Below are positions 1 to 5,324 of a stretch of DNA of 5,324 nucleotides, piece after piece. The stretch comes from Pseudomonadota bacterium (GTDB lineage Bacteria; Desulfobacterota; DSM-4660; Desulfatiglandales; B25-G16). The DNA is taken from contig DAOVRY010000090.1 of assembly GCA_030633645.1 (NCBI GenBank), positions 1 through 5,324 of the forward strand, written 5' to 3'. The notes beneath the pieces were generated by a model. That model saw only the letters and a list, made by a program, of their open reading frames with translations. It was not told the origin of the DNA and did not search any database. A program made the position numbers and the translations under genes. Numbering within the stretch: the first letter of the stretch is position 1; each line of letters opens with the position of its first letter.

Positions 1-555
1 ATGTTGGAGGAAGTCGATATACCCGTTTATGTTATTAACCCTCGAACGGTGGGCCAGGTCCTCGACACCCTGGAGCGATTAGGAGAGATATGCGGTGTAA
101 CCGATAGGTCAGAAAGGCTCGTCGTTTCTTTGAGAGAGCGAGTCTTGAGGGTTGAGAGAGCAGTACGAAACAGAGAAAGACCTTTGGTGCTCTTGGTGAT
201 AAACGTGAAGCCCCTTATGAGTGTAAACTGCAACACAATACACCACAACATCATTCAGCTGGCTGGGGCGAGAAACATGACCGGGGATCAGCCAATTGCC
301 TATCCTAAACTGAACATGGAGGAGGTAATAAGAAAAGGACCGGATGTGATTATTATCTCATCTATGGAAAGGGGAGGGGAGTTTGAGAAGGCAAAGCAGG
401 AGTGGTTTCGATGGTCTACGGTACCAGCTGTGAGCAAAGGGAAGGTGTATCTTATCGATTCTGACCTGATAGACCGGCCTGCCCCGAGAATCGTCAGTGG
501 TTTGGAAGAGATGGCCAGGTTACTGCACCCAGAGGTAGTATGGGATGAGAGGTAG
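1..555 (+). CDS. Periplasmic binding protein of a BtuF/FecB-type ABC importer (5' end cut off by the window)
   Basis: This is the C-terminal part of a class III (helical-backbone) substrate-binding protein that captures a corrinoid or ferric-chelate in the periplasm and delivers it to the permease encoded next. The frame is open from base 1, and no signal peptide or complete N-terminal lobe is present. The first Met is therefore probably internal; the visible 184 residues begin near the end of the N lobe (IPVYVINPRT, residues 7-16), followed by the linking helix (about 17-58) and the C lobe. Family landmarks are GPDVIII (113-119), VSKGKVYLIDSD (144-155) and DRPAPRI (158-164); the last resembles the SDWFERASPRI stretch of E. 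coli BtuF. Glu107, in the MEEV segment, aligns with the BtuF Glu202 that salt-bridges to the permease. The frame overlaps the permease gene by 11 nt. The family is clear, but the substrate cannot be fixed because the N-lobe ligand contacts are missing. Confidence 0.88.
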   Translation: MLEEVDIPVYVINPRTVGQVLDTLERLGEICGVTDRSERLVVSLRERVLRVERAVRNRERPLVLLVINVKPLMSVNCNTIHHNIIQLAGARNMTGDQPIAYPKLNMEEVIRKGPDVIIISSMERGGEFEKAKQEWFRWSTVPAVSKGKVYLIDSDLIDRPAPRIVSGLEEMARLLHPEVVWDER

Positions 556-1576
556 TGAGGATCAGAGGATAACTCCTGTAAAGGTAATCATAACTGGACT
601 CATCTTATTAGGGATACTCATCATCATAATCCTGATCTCTTTAAGTCTGGGTCCTGCAAAGATCTCTCTCCGAGATATTCTCGCATGGTCGATAGGCCAC
701 GGAACGTTCGATCAACAGGCATGGATGATCATCTACAAGATAAGATTGCCGAGGATCTTGTTGGCTGGCCTGGTTGGTTTTTCTCTCTCTCTTGGCGGGG
801 TTGTATTCCAGGCCCTCCTGAGAAACCCCCTTGCGGAACCGTTTATACTCGGTATCTCAAGTGGCGCAGCAGTAGGCGCCATCATCGGTATCGTTTTTGG
901 TTTCGGATTCCACCTTGGCGTACCGCTTCTCTCATTTATGGGAGCCTTGTTCACTGTTCTGTTGGTGATAGGCATAAGTAGCCGCCAGGGAGGACTGGAA
1001 TCCGCAACGTTACTTCTTACCGGCGTAATTGTTAATGCGTTTTTTACAGCAGTGATCATGTTTTTCATTGCCACTACCAGTGACAGCAGGCTTCATTCCA
1101 TACTTTTCTGGCTCTATGGTGACCTTTCCCAGAGCAAATACATTCAGCTGTCGGTAAGCCTTCCGCTTATCCTGGCTGTATCCGGCATCATCTATTTCTT
1201 CTCTCGGCACCTTAATCTCATAGTTGGTGGGGAGGATGCGGCCTTACAGATAGGCGTGGAGGTGGAACTGGTAAAGTGGGTATCCTTTCTTGGAATATCC
1301 CTGATCACCGGTGTGGTGATATCTTTTTCCGGAATAATCGGGTTTGTTGGTTTGATAGTGCCACACCTTATGAGGATGCTTCTTGGGCCTGATCACCGGC
1401 TCTTGATACCAGCCTCTGCAATCGGAGGCGCCTGTTTTCTGATAGCTGCAGATACCCTGGCGCGGACCATAATATCTCCCAGTGAATTGCCCGTGGGTGT
1501 AGTAACTGCCTTTTTAGGGGCCCCGTTCTTTATATATCTTTTAAAACAGAGAGGCAGCCAGTGGACCCAGAGCTGA
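545..1576 (+). CDS. FecCD/BtuC-family ABC transporter permease
   Basis: This inner-membrane permease (343 aa, normal for the family) forms, as a homodimer, the translocation channel for vitamin B12 or iron chelates. It is strongly hydrophobic throughout, with roughly ten membrane helices expected. Family motifs in order are RLPRIL (67-72), the block around FQALLRNPLAEPFILGISSG (88-107), SGIIGFVGLIVPH (262-274) and ELPVGVVTAFLGAP (314-327). By alignment with E. coli BtuC, the Arg residues that dock the binding protein (R56, R59, R295) correspond to R67, R70 and R307; R307 lies seven residues before ELP, as in BtuC. The ATG overlaps the stop of the binding-protein gene, with AGAGG at 531-535 upstream. 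The 3' end overlaps the ATPase gene by 16 nt. The family is certain. Cobalamin is plausible from the BtuC-like motifs, but FecCD siderophore permeases share most of them, so no gene symbol is given. Confidence 0.95.
   Translation: MRGSEDQRITPVKVIITGLILLGILIIIILISLSLGPAKISLRDILAWSIGHGTFDQQAWMIIYKIRLPRILLAGLVGFSLSLGGVVFQALLRNPLAEPFILGISSGAAVGAIIGIVFGFGFHLGVPLLSFMGALFTVLLVIGISSRQGGLESATLLLTGVIVNAFFTAVIMFFIATTSDSRLHSILFWLYGDLSQSKYIQLSVSLPLILAVSGIIYFFSRHLNLIVGGEDAALQIGVEVELVKWVSFLGISLITGVVISFSGIIGFVGLIVPHLMRMLLGPDHRLLIPASAIGGACFLIAADTLARTIISPSELPVGVVTAFLGAPFFIYLLKQRGSQWTQS
1548..1554 (+). promoter_or_regulatory. Ribosome binding site for the GTG start of the ATPase gene
   Basis: AGAGAGG lies 6 nt before the GTG at 1561, inside the end of the permease gene. 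It supports the GTG as the true start. No ATG in this frame between here and the Walker A motif would leave the first beta strand (residues 4-14) intact. Confidence 0.6.
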
Positions 1577-2367
1577 TCCTTAGGGGGGTATTCTTCAGGT
1601 ATGAGCGACAATGGTGTCTGAGAGGGATCGACTTTGATCTCAGAAAGGGTGAGATCTTAGGGCTGATAGGTCCCAATGGTTCAGGCAAAAGCACCTTGCT
1701 CAAGATTATCGATGGAGTTTTGAAGATACCTAAGGGAGAGATTCTCCTGCGGAATAAACCGCTCTCCACGTATAAGAGGGGTGACATTGCGCGACAGATA
1801 GCCATGGTACCTCAGGAGTCGAACTTCAGATTCCCTTTTTCCGTGTTTGAAGTGGTGCTCATGGGCCGTTTTCCTCATCTCGGATTATTTCCTTTTGAGG
1901 GGAAAGAGGATGTGAAAATAGCACGACAATCTATGCGACTTACCCACACGCTTGACCTGGCCAAGCGCTCCATAAACGAACTGTCAGGTGGAGAGAAACA
2001 GCGGGTGCTCATTGCCAGGGCATTGACCCAGACAGCTCACATAATCTTGCTGGATGAACCAACATCGTTCCTCGACATACGGCATAAGGTAGAGATATTC
2101 GATCTCATTTCATCTCTGACTCTCACACAAGGGCTGAGCGTAATCATTGTTTCCCATGATATCAGCCTTGCCGCACAATACTGCCATCGGATGCTCCTTT
2201 TGGATAAGGGAGGTGTCTATAAGATTGGTGAGCCTACTGAGGTGATAACTGCTGATACTATAAGCACCGTATATAAGTGTCCGGTGCTGGTTGACAAAAA
2301 TCCGATCAGTAAAACCCCTCGCCTCACGGTTCTTTCAAGGAGGGGAGAGGGTAAGACCCTTGCATAA
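1561..2367 (+). CDS. ABC transporter ATP-binding protein, BtuD/FecE type
   Basis: This cytoplasmic ATPase subunit powers the importer and works as a dimer under the permease. The 268 residues include a full nucleotide-binding domain: Walker A GPNGSGKST (37-45), Q-loop Gln85 in VPQES, signature LSGGE (141-145), Walker B IILLDEP (161-167) with catalytic Glu166, D-loop FLD (170-172), and switch His199 in VSHD. All catalytic residues are present, so the protein should be active. After the domain there is a short tail (about 225-268) with the GEPTEVIT segment typical of iron-chelate/cobalamin ATPases. The start is a GTG inside the permease gene (16-nt overlap), preceded by a good ribosome binding site, so translation is probably coupled. 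It closes the importer operon; no clear U-tract terminator follows, only the palindromic repeat region. The family is certain; the substrate is inherited from its partners. Confidence 0.95.
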   Translation: MDPELILRGVFFRYERQWCLRGIDFDLRKGEILGLIGPNGSGKSTLLKIIDGVLKIPKGEILLRNKPLSTYKRGDIARQIAMVPQESNFRFPFSVFEVVLMGRFPHLGLFPFEGKEDVKIARQSMRLTHTLDLAKRSINELSGGEKQRVLIARALTQTAHIILLDEPTSFLDIRHKVEIFDLISSLTLTQGLSVIIVSHDISLAAQYCHRMLLLDKGGVYKIGEPTEVITADTISTVYKCPVLVDKNPISKTPRLTVLSRRGEGKTLA

Positions 2368-2375
2368 CTCAGTAT

Positions 2376-2531
2376 TTCGGTAACGGTCAGGGCAACGAAG
2401 CCCGTTTCGGTTAACGGTTAAGGTAATGTGAAAATAAAAAGACAAATGACGTAATCTCATAACGAAACACACATCGTAACGATTACCGAAAAACGAAACG
2501 GGCCTCGTAGCCGTAACACATAAACGTTACC
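2376..2531. repeat. Imperfect palindromic intergenic repeat with GTAAC/GTTAC words
   Basis: This fills most of the 242-nt gap between the importer and exbB genes. The clearest inverted repeat pairs 2396-2409 (CGAAGCCCGTTTCG) with 2494-2507 (CGAAACGGGCCTCG), 13 of 14 matching. It continues inward with more mismatches to about 2420 and 2483, and outward through GGGCAACGA/TCGTAGCC and GTAACGG/CCGTAAC. Each arm can also form its own small hairpin (GGGC-AACGAA-GCCC at 2390-2403; GGC-CTCGTA-GCC at 2501-2512). The core between the arms (about 2421-2482) is AT-rich. Related words recur: CGGTAACGG (2379-2387), CGGTTAACGG (2408-2417), CGTAACGATTACCG (2475-2488) and ACGTTACC (2524-2531). There is no long open frame and no U-tract, so it is not a simple terminator. 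It may be a dispersed REP-like or MITE-like element, or a transcript-stabilising structure; that is inference. Confidence 0.6.
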
Positions 2532-2609
2532 ATAATAGCAAAGCATTACACGCAGGCGTAATTGTATTTAAGAGGCTATGCAAAAACCTCAGGATATAAA
2601 GGATAAACC

Positions 2610-3230
2610 ATGATTGATGTATTTCTTAAAGGTGGTCCCATAATGTATCCCCTTTTGATATGCTCAATAATTGCCCTCACGGTGATTATTGAGCGGATGA
2701 TATTCTGGATAGTTGAGGATCATAGGAGGGAGCAAGCCCTGGTCAATGATGTTCTATCATTGGCTGAGAGAGGCGATTGGGAAGCGGTAAGGACGACCAT
2801 CGGAGAATCAAAGGATTTTGCGCTGAGGATTCTGGTAGCAGGGATCCTTCATAAGGAGTTTAGCATGGCAAAGGCAATGGAGACGGCTGCTACGGATGAG
2901 ATAGATAGGATGCGGCGGCATCTTCCTATCTTGGATACCATAATAACCGTTTCTCCCTTGCTGGGTATCTTTGGAACGGTAATAGGGATCATTCTCTCTT
3001 TTGAAATACTCGGAAGTGCAGGAATCGAAGAGCCACAGGCGGTAACAGCAGGGATAGCTCAGGCCCTCATAACAACCGCATCCGGATTGGGTATCGCCAT
3101 TCTTTCACTGTTTCCCTATAACTATTTCAATTCTCGGGTAGAAAAGGCGGCAGCATACATAGAAAAATACGCTACCAGTTTGGAGATAGTGTACGAGAAA
3201 CTGAATCAGCCGAACGATAACAGGGAATAA
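2610..3230 (+). CDS. exbB: ExbB-like proton channel subunit (MotA/TolQ/ExbB family)
   Basis: This inner-membrane protein forms the pentameric channel around ExbD that converts proton flow into TonB movement. Its 206 residues fit the short ExbB/TolQ form. The first membrane helix is at about 11-34, followed by a cytoplasmic region (35-103). Helices two and three lie at about 105-134 and 145-170, with the family motifs GIFGTVIG (119-126) and ALITTASGLGIAI (152-164). Thr123 and Thr156 match the pore Thr148 and Thr181 of E. coli ExbB. The position of E. coli Glu176 is Gln151 here. The ATG has AAAGGA at 2598-2603, 6 nt upstream. The next gene starts 14 nt after the stop, and tonB follows, so the Exb assignment is preferred over TolQ or MotA. 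No convincing promoter or Fur box was found upstream. Confidence 0.92.
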   Translation: MIDVFLKGGPIMYPLLICSIIALTVIIERMIFWIVEDHRREQALVNDVLSLAERGDWEAVRTTIGESKDFALRILVAGILHKEFSMAKAMETAATDEIDRMRRHLPILDTIITVSPLLGIFGTVIGIILSFEILGSAGIEEPQAVTAGIAQALITTASGLGIAILSLFPYNYFNSRVEKAAAYIEKYATSLEIVYEKLNQPNDNRE

Positions 3231-3236
3231 AGAGGA
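3231..3236 (+). promoter_or_regulatory. Ribosome binding site deciding the exbD start
   Basis: AGAGGA sits directly after the exbB stop. It lies 8 nt before the ATG at 3245 but only 5 nt before the in-frame TTG at 3242. Spacing and codon preference both favour the ATG; the choice changes the protein by one residue. Confidence 0.55.
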
Positions 3237-3244
3237 AATAGTTG

Positions 3245-3655
3245 ATGAAGGCTAATCTTGGACCACGGAGAAAGGCCCGGATAGAGATTCTCCCGCTCAT
3301 CGATATCGTTTTTCTTCTCCTTGTCTTTTTTATCTATGCAATGCTCTCTATGGCGGTTCACAGGGGTGTACCTGTCAACCTTCCCACTTCTTCATCTGCC
3401 AGGATAGAAAGGGAATCGTTATTGTCGGTGACTATTAAGCAAAGTGGTGAGATACTGGTGGATACTCATCGGGTAGCCTTGAAAGATCTTGCCCGGCTTC
3501 TAGAGGTCAGGGCCCAGGCACATAGGAGCCCGGGTGTGCTTCTATTTGCTGACAAAACAGTCTCATACCAGCTGCTCGTTCATGTGCTCGATCAGATAAG
3601 AGCGGCTGGCCTCAGCAGGATTTCCTTGCAGGCCACGATGGAGAAGCAACCTTGA
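3245..3655 (+). CDS. exbD: ExbD/TolR-family biopolymer transport protein
   Basis: This is the single-pass stator partner of ExbB; its membrane Asp is the proton carrier. The 136 residues match the family's usual length (about 130-145). A short basic cytoplasmic tail (1-12, PRRKAR) is followed by one membrane helix at about 15-37 with the motif EILPLIDIVFLLLVFF. Asp20 within it corresponds to the essential Asp25 of E. coli ExbD. The rest (about 40-136) is the periplasmic domain, with the usual hydrophobic strand pattern (LLSVTIKQSGEILVD, then GVLLFADKTVSYQLLVHVLDQIRAAG, which begins at about residue 97). An in-frame TTG at 3242 is an alternative start. The stop overlaps the TTG start of tonB by 4 nt. 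TolR is the main alternative; the adjacent tonB and the absence of tolA/tolB/pal favour ExbD. Confidence 0.92.
   Translation: MKANLGPRRKARIEILPLIDIVFLLLVFFIYAMLSMAVHRGVPVNLPTSSSARIERESLLSVTIKQSGEILVDTHRVALKDLARLLEVRAQAHRSPGVLLFADKTVSYQLLVHVLDQIRAAGLSRISLQATMEKQP
3640..3643 (+). promoter_or_regulatory. Ribosome binding site for the TTG start of tonB
   Basis: GGAG lies 8 nt upstream of the TTG at 3652, within the last codons of exbD. The TTG shares bases with the exbD stop (TTGA), a typical coupling arrangement. The next in-frame ATG, at 3682, would remove about half of the membrane anchor, so the TTG is preferred. Confidence 0.5.
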
Positions 3656-4431
3656 GCCGATCGCTTGTTTTTGCTTTTTTTATGGCATTGATCCTCCATT
3701 CGCTTTTGGCATGGGTAGAGTTGGATATGTTTAAGGGACCTGCGCATGGTAAAAAGCCCCTGAGAACCCTGACCATTGATATAGTCAGGCCAAGACCTGC
3801 GAAAAAGCGCACTGCGGCAAAAAAACCACCGCTTGTTATTAAGCAGCGCAGCGTGCAAGAGTCGATACAAAAGAAGGTAACACCAACAAAGCGAGTTGAG
3901 CCGAAAACCGAACACAAAAAAACTGTTGAACCGGGGAAAAGACCGTTACCTAAGGAGAATCAGCCGAAAAGAGATGAGAAAGTGGCCTATCTTATACCAG
4001 CAGAACCTCCTTTCACCGGGAAGAAGGCGGTATCCGAGGAAAATAATCGCTTTGTGCCAGATATGGTTGACATACCAATAGCCCCACCGAAAACGGATAA
4101 TGTGCCTGAGGAGATAACAAAAAAGGAGTCACCTGATTTACCTCTTGCTCCTCCCATTACTTATGCCCTGCCGAACTACAAACAGAATAGTCCTCCCAGA
4201 TACCCCTTGCTGGCAAGAAGGAGGAATTATCAGGGAACGGTGCTCCTGGAGGTCCTGGTTACCAGGGAGGGTAAGGTCGGTTCCGTGCGATTGGCTCGAT
4301 CAAGTGGCTTTGAGATGTTAGATAGGGCTGCGATAAAAGGGGTGAAGAAATGGGTTTTTTATCCTGGCAGAAAGGGAGATGAGTTAGTTGAGATGTGGGT
4401 GAAGGTACCCATCAGGTTTCAACTGAGATAG
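3652..4431 (+). CDS. tonB: TonB-family energy transducer
   Basis: This protein spans the periplasm and pulls on the TonB box of outer-membrane receptors, using energy from ExbB-ExbD. It has 259 residues from a TTG start. Residues 5-22 are the N-terminal membrane anchor (SLVFAFFMALILHSLL). His16 occupies the place of E. coli His20, but the Ser of the SxxxH motif is Ala12. Residues 30-175 form a Lys/Pro/Glu-rich, low-complexity linker with repeated PK, KP and PP pairs, consistent with an extended periplasm-spanning rod. Residues about 178-259 are the TonB C-terminal domain: RYPLLARRRNYQG (183-195), VTREGKVGSVRLARSSG (203-219), LDRAAI (223-228) and KKWVFYPG (232-239), ending in PIRFQLR. The gene overlaps exbD by 4 nt and ends the operon, with a terminator about 135 nt downstream. 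The outer-membrane client receptor is not in the window; given the upstream importer, a corrinoid or iron-chelate receptor is a fair guess. Confidence 0.92.
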   Translation: MSRSLVFAFFMALILHSLLAWVELDMFKGPAHGKKPLRTLTIDIVRPRPAKKRTAAKKPPLVIKQRSVQESIQKKVTPTKRVEPKTEHKKTVEPGKRPLPKENQPKRDEKVAYLIPAEPPFTGKKAVSEENNRFVPDMVDIPIAPPKTDNVPEEITKKESPDLPLAPPITYALPNYKQNSPPRYPLLARRRNYQGTVLLEVLVTREGKVGSVRLARSSGFEMLDRAAIKGVKKWVFYPGRKGDELVEMWVKVPIRFQLR

Positions 4432-4480
4432 ATGCAGGGGGTCTCACTCAGAGCCCAGGAGGCATCGGGGGTGTTTCCCC

Positions 4481-4509
4481 TTGACAAAAAAGGAGGCATT
4501 GGATACAAG
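4481..4509 (+). promoter_or_regulatory. Possible sigma70-type promoter upstream of the terminator
   Basis: TTGACA at 4481-4486 matches the -35 consensus perfectly. After a 17-nt spacer comes TACAAG (4504-4509), 4 of 6 matches to the -10 consensus. Transcripts from it would meet the terminator at 4565-4606 within about 60 nt, so it would be useful only if that terminator is conditional. It may be chance. Confidence 0.22.
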
Positions 4510-4564
4510 GTCGACAAGCAATTAGGTGTTTTACCCCAGCAGAGGTAGGGAATGAGCGAAAAGC

Positions 4565-4606
4565 AAGACCATCCCGATGTGTAAATAGGGGTGGTTTTTC
4601 TGTTTT
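4565..4606 (+). terminator. Rho-independent terminator after tonB
   Basis: The arms ACCATCCC (4568-4575) and GGGGTGGT (4588-4595) pair over 8 positions, with one G-U pair, around a 12-nt loop. The stem can extend about three weaker pairs outward to 4565. A U-rich tract (TTTTT C TG TTTTT, to 4606) follows at once. The position fits the end of the exbB-exbD-tonB transcript and insulates the cytochrome gene. Confidence 0.7.
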
Positions 4607-4622
4607 TGAGTAAATTACCTGA

Positions 4623-4651
4623 TTGAATCTCTCTCCTCACACCGATACATT
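4623..4651 (+). promoter_or_regulatory. Candidate sigma70-type promoter for the cytochrome gene
   Basis: TTGAAT (4623-4628, 4 of 6 to the -35 consensus) and TACATT (4646-4651, 4 of 6 to the -10 consensus) are separated by an ideal 17 nt. It lies just after the terminator and about 40 nt before the cytochrome start codon, where a promoter would be expected. The support is motif matching and position only. Confidence 0.4.
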
Positions 4652-4692
4652 CAACCAATCGCTGGTCAGAAAAGCAAATAAAGAGGCTCAGC

Positions 4693-5324
4693 ATGGAACC
4701 TGATCCAGAACAGGAAAGAAAAGGTAAAAGGGATGGATGGATATTCTTCTTGGCTGGTTTGATCGGGGCCCTTATTGTTGGATGGATCATTTTTCCTCTT
4801 CTCCTCTATTCTGAACAGAGCCAGCCATTAAACTTCAGTCATGCGAAACATGGCCCAGAGTCAAGTGCGGGACTGGACTGCGAGGAGTGCCATTTCTTTT
4901 ACGAAGATGGGACCTTTTCTGGAATTCCTGGACTAAAGAAGTGTATAGAGTGTCATGAGGATCCAGAATCTCTTTACACGGACAGCCCTGAAGAGGTAAA
5001 GCTTTTCACCAATTTTATTGAGCCCCTCAAAGAGATCCCCTGGCTGGTGTACTCACGACAGCCAGATTGTGTATATTTCCCCCACATAGCTCACGTAAAG
5101 ATGACAGAAACTGAATGCAGGGTCTGTCACGGGGATTTTGCCACAAACGATACCTTACCAGTATTCAAGGTTAATAGGCTTACCAAGTATAGCATCGATA
5201 TCTGGGGAAGAAATATCGCTGGTTACAGCAAAAATACCTGGGACAGGATGAAGATGAATGATTGTGCAGCGTGCCATAAGCAACAGGGAAAGGAACACAA
5301 CAACGCCTGTCTTGTATGTCATAA
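4693..5324 (+). CDS. qrcA: Membrane-anchored multiheme cytochrome c, probably the QrcA subunit of menaquinone reductase (3' end cut off)
   Basis: The frame is open to the window edge (210 full codons). In the Qrc complex of sulfate reducers this subunit takes electrons from periplasmic cytochrome c3 and passes them toward menaquinone. A charged N-terminus (1-15) precedes one membrane helix (about 16-39), an uncleaved anchor with the rest in the periplasm. Five CXXCH heme sites are visible: residues 63-67, 84-88, 142-146, 191-195 and 206-210. Two FxHxxH segments (FSHAKH 48-53, FPHIAH 129-134) supply likely distal His ligands, as in class III cytochromes c. Cys126 is not in a heme motif. AAGAGG at 4681-4686, 6 nt before the ATG, supports the start. 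QrcA is described as hexaheme, so a sixth site should lie beyond the edge or be atypical. The related pentaheme ActA of alternative complex III, or another c3-family protein, are alternatives. The heme and anchor calls are firm; the Qrc assignment is from remembered family resemblance and awaits qrcBCD downstream. Confidence 0.8.
   Translation, partial: MEPDPEQERKGKRDGWIFFLAGLIGALIVGWIIFPLLLYSEQSQPLNFSHAKHGPESSAGLDCEECHFFYEDGTFSGIPGLKKCIECHEDPESLYTDSPEEVKLFTNFIEPLKEIPWLVYSRQPDCVYFPHIAHVKMTETECRVCHGDFATNDTLPVFKVNRLTKYSIDIWGRNIAGYSKNTWDRMKMNDCAACHKQQGKEHNNACLVCH

Noticed and set aside
1..3. The ATG at base 1 as the true start of the binding-protein gene.
   Set aside because: Starting there would leave no signal peptide and no N-terminal lobe; the gene almost certainly begins upstream of the window.
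2390..2420. The small GGGC-AACGAA-GCCC hairpin after the ATPase gene as a rho-independent terminator.
   Set aside because: The stem is only 4 bp and no run of T follows; it fits better as part of the larger repeat.
2508..2609. A promoter or Fur box for exbB: CATAAT at 2531-2536 and AT-rich sequence up to the start codon.
   Set aside because: The -35 position for CATAAT reads TAGCCG (3 of 6), and no 19-bp Fur-like palindrome is recognisable.
2368..2609. The structured gap as a cobalamin riboswitch for the TonB genes.
   Set aside because: I could not recognise the conserved B12-box (GCCACTG-like) core; the region is dominated by symmetrical repeats instead.
3592..3917. Overlapping antisense open frames across the exbD-tonB junction.
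   Set aside because: They are opposite well-supported coding sequence; the Lys/Pro-rich linker of tonB leaves few stops on the other strand.
4467..4480. GGGG-TGTTT-CCCC type hairpin after tonB as the operon terminator.
   Set aside because: It is short and is followed by TTGACAAAAAA rather than a T-run; the structure at 4565-4606 is much better.
4432..4548. A 38-codon frame starting at the ATG immediately after the tonB stop, as a small protein gene.
   Set aside because: There is no clear ribosome binding site in the tonB tail and no recognisable motif; kept only as a finding, not as a gene.
4419..4790. A 123-codon open frame on the minus strand across the tonB-cytochrome gap.
   Set aside because: It runs antisense through the tonB end, the terminator, the promoter candidate and the cytochrome start; its translation resembles no family I know and is composition-driven.

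Overview
The window looks like chromosomal DNA from an anaerobic Gram-negative bacterium, most likely a member of the Desulfobacterota (the former Deltaproteobacteria that include the sulfate reducers). Two things point there. A complete TonB-ExbB-ExbD energy-transducing set implies an outer membrane. The right end holds the start of a membrane-anchored multiheme cytochrome c that resembles QrcA, the cytochrome subunit of the periplasm-facing menaquinone reductase of sulfate reducers. The lineage is an inference; no marker gene such as an rRNA is present.

All genes read on the + strand, in three blocks. Block 1 (1-2367) is an ABC importer of the BtuFCD/FecBCD type: the C-terminal part of a periplasmic binding protein, an intact FecCD-family permease and an intact ATPase. 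The reading frames overlap (11 and 16 nt), so translation is probably coupled. The predicted docking Glu of the binding protein and three docking Arg of the permease are all identifiable. The substrate is a corrinoid or a ferric-chelate; cobalamin is slightly favoured.

A 242-nt gap (2368-2609) contains no gene. It holds an elaborate imperfect inverted repeat rich in GTAAC/GTTAC and CCCGTTTCG words, which looks like a dispersed palindromic intergenic element. Block 2 (2610-4431) is exbB-exbD-tonB, the inner-membrane motor that uses the proton gradient to drive TonB-dependent outer-membrane receptors. Together blocks 1 and 2 give the outer- and inner-membrane energy machinery for one uptake route; the outer-membrane receptor itself is not in the window.

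A 261-nt gap (4432-4692) follows tonB. It contains a convincing rho-independent terminator (about 4565-4606), then a plausible sigma70-type promoter (4623-4651), which separates block 3 as a new transcription unit. Block 3 (4693 to the window edge) is the cytochrome gene, with one N-terminal membrane anchor and five CXXCH heme sites before the sequence runs out. No mobile element, CRISPR array, tRNA or rRNA was seen, and I see no clearly undescribed system. The most unusual items are the palindromic repeat, some residue changes in the TonB/ExbB proteins at positions that matter in E. coli, and a near-consensus promoter sequence upstream of the terminator.
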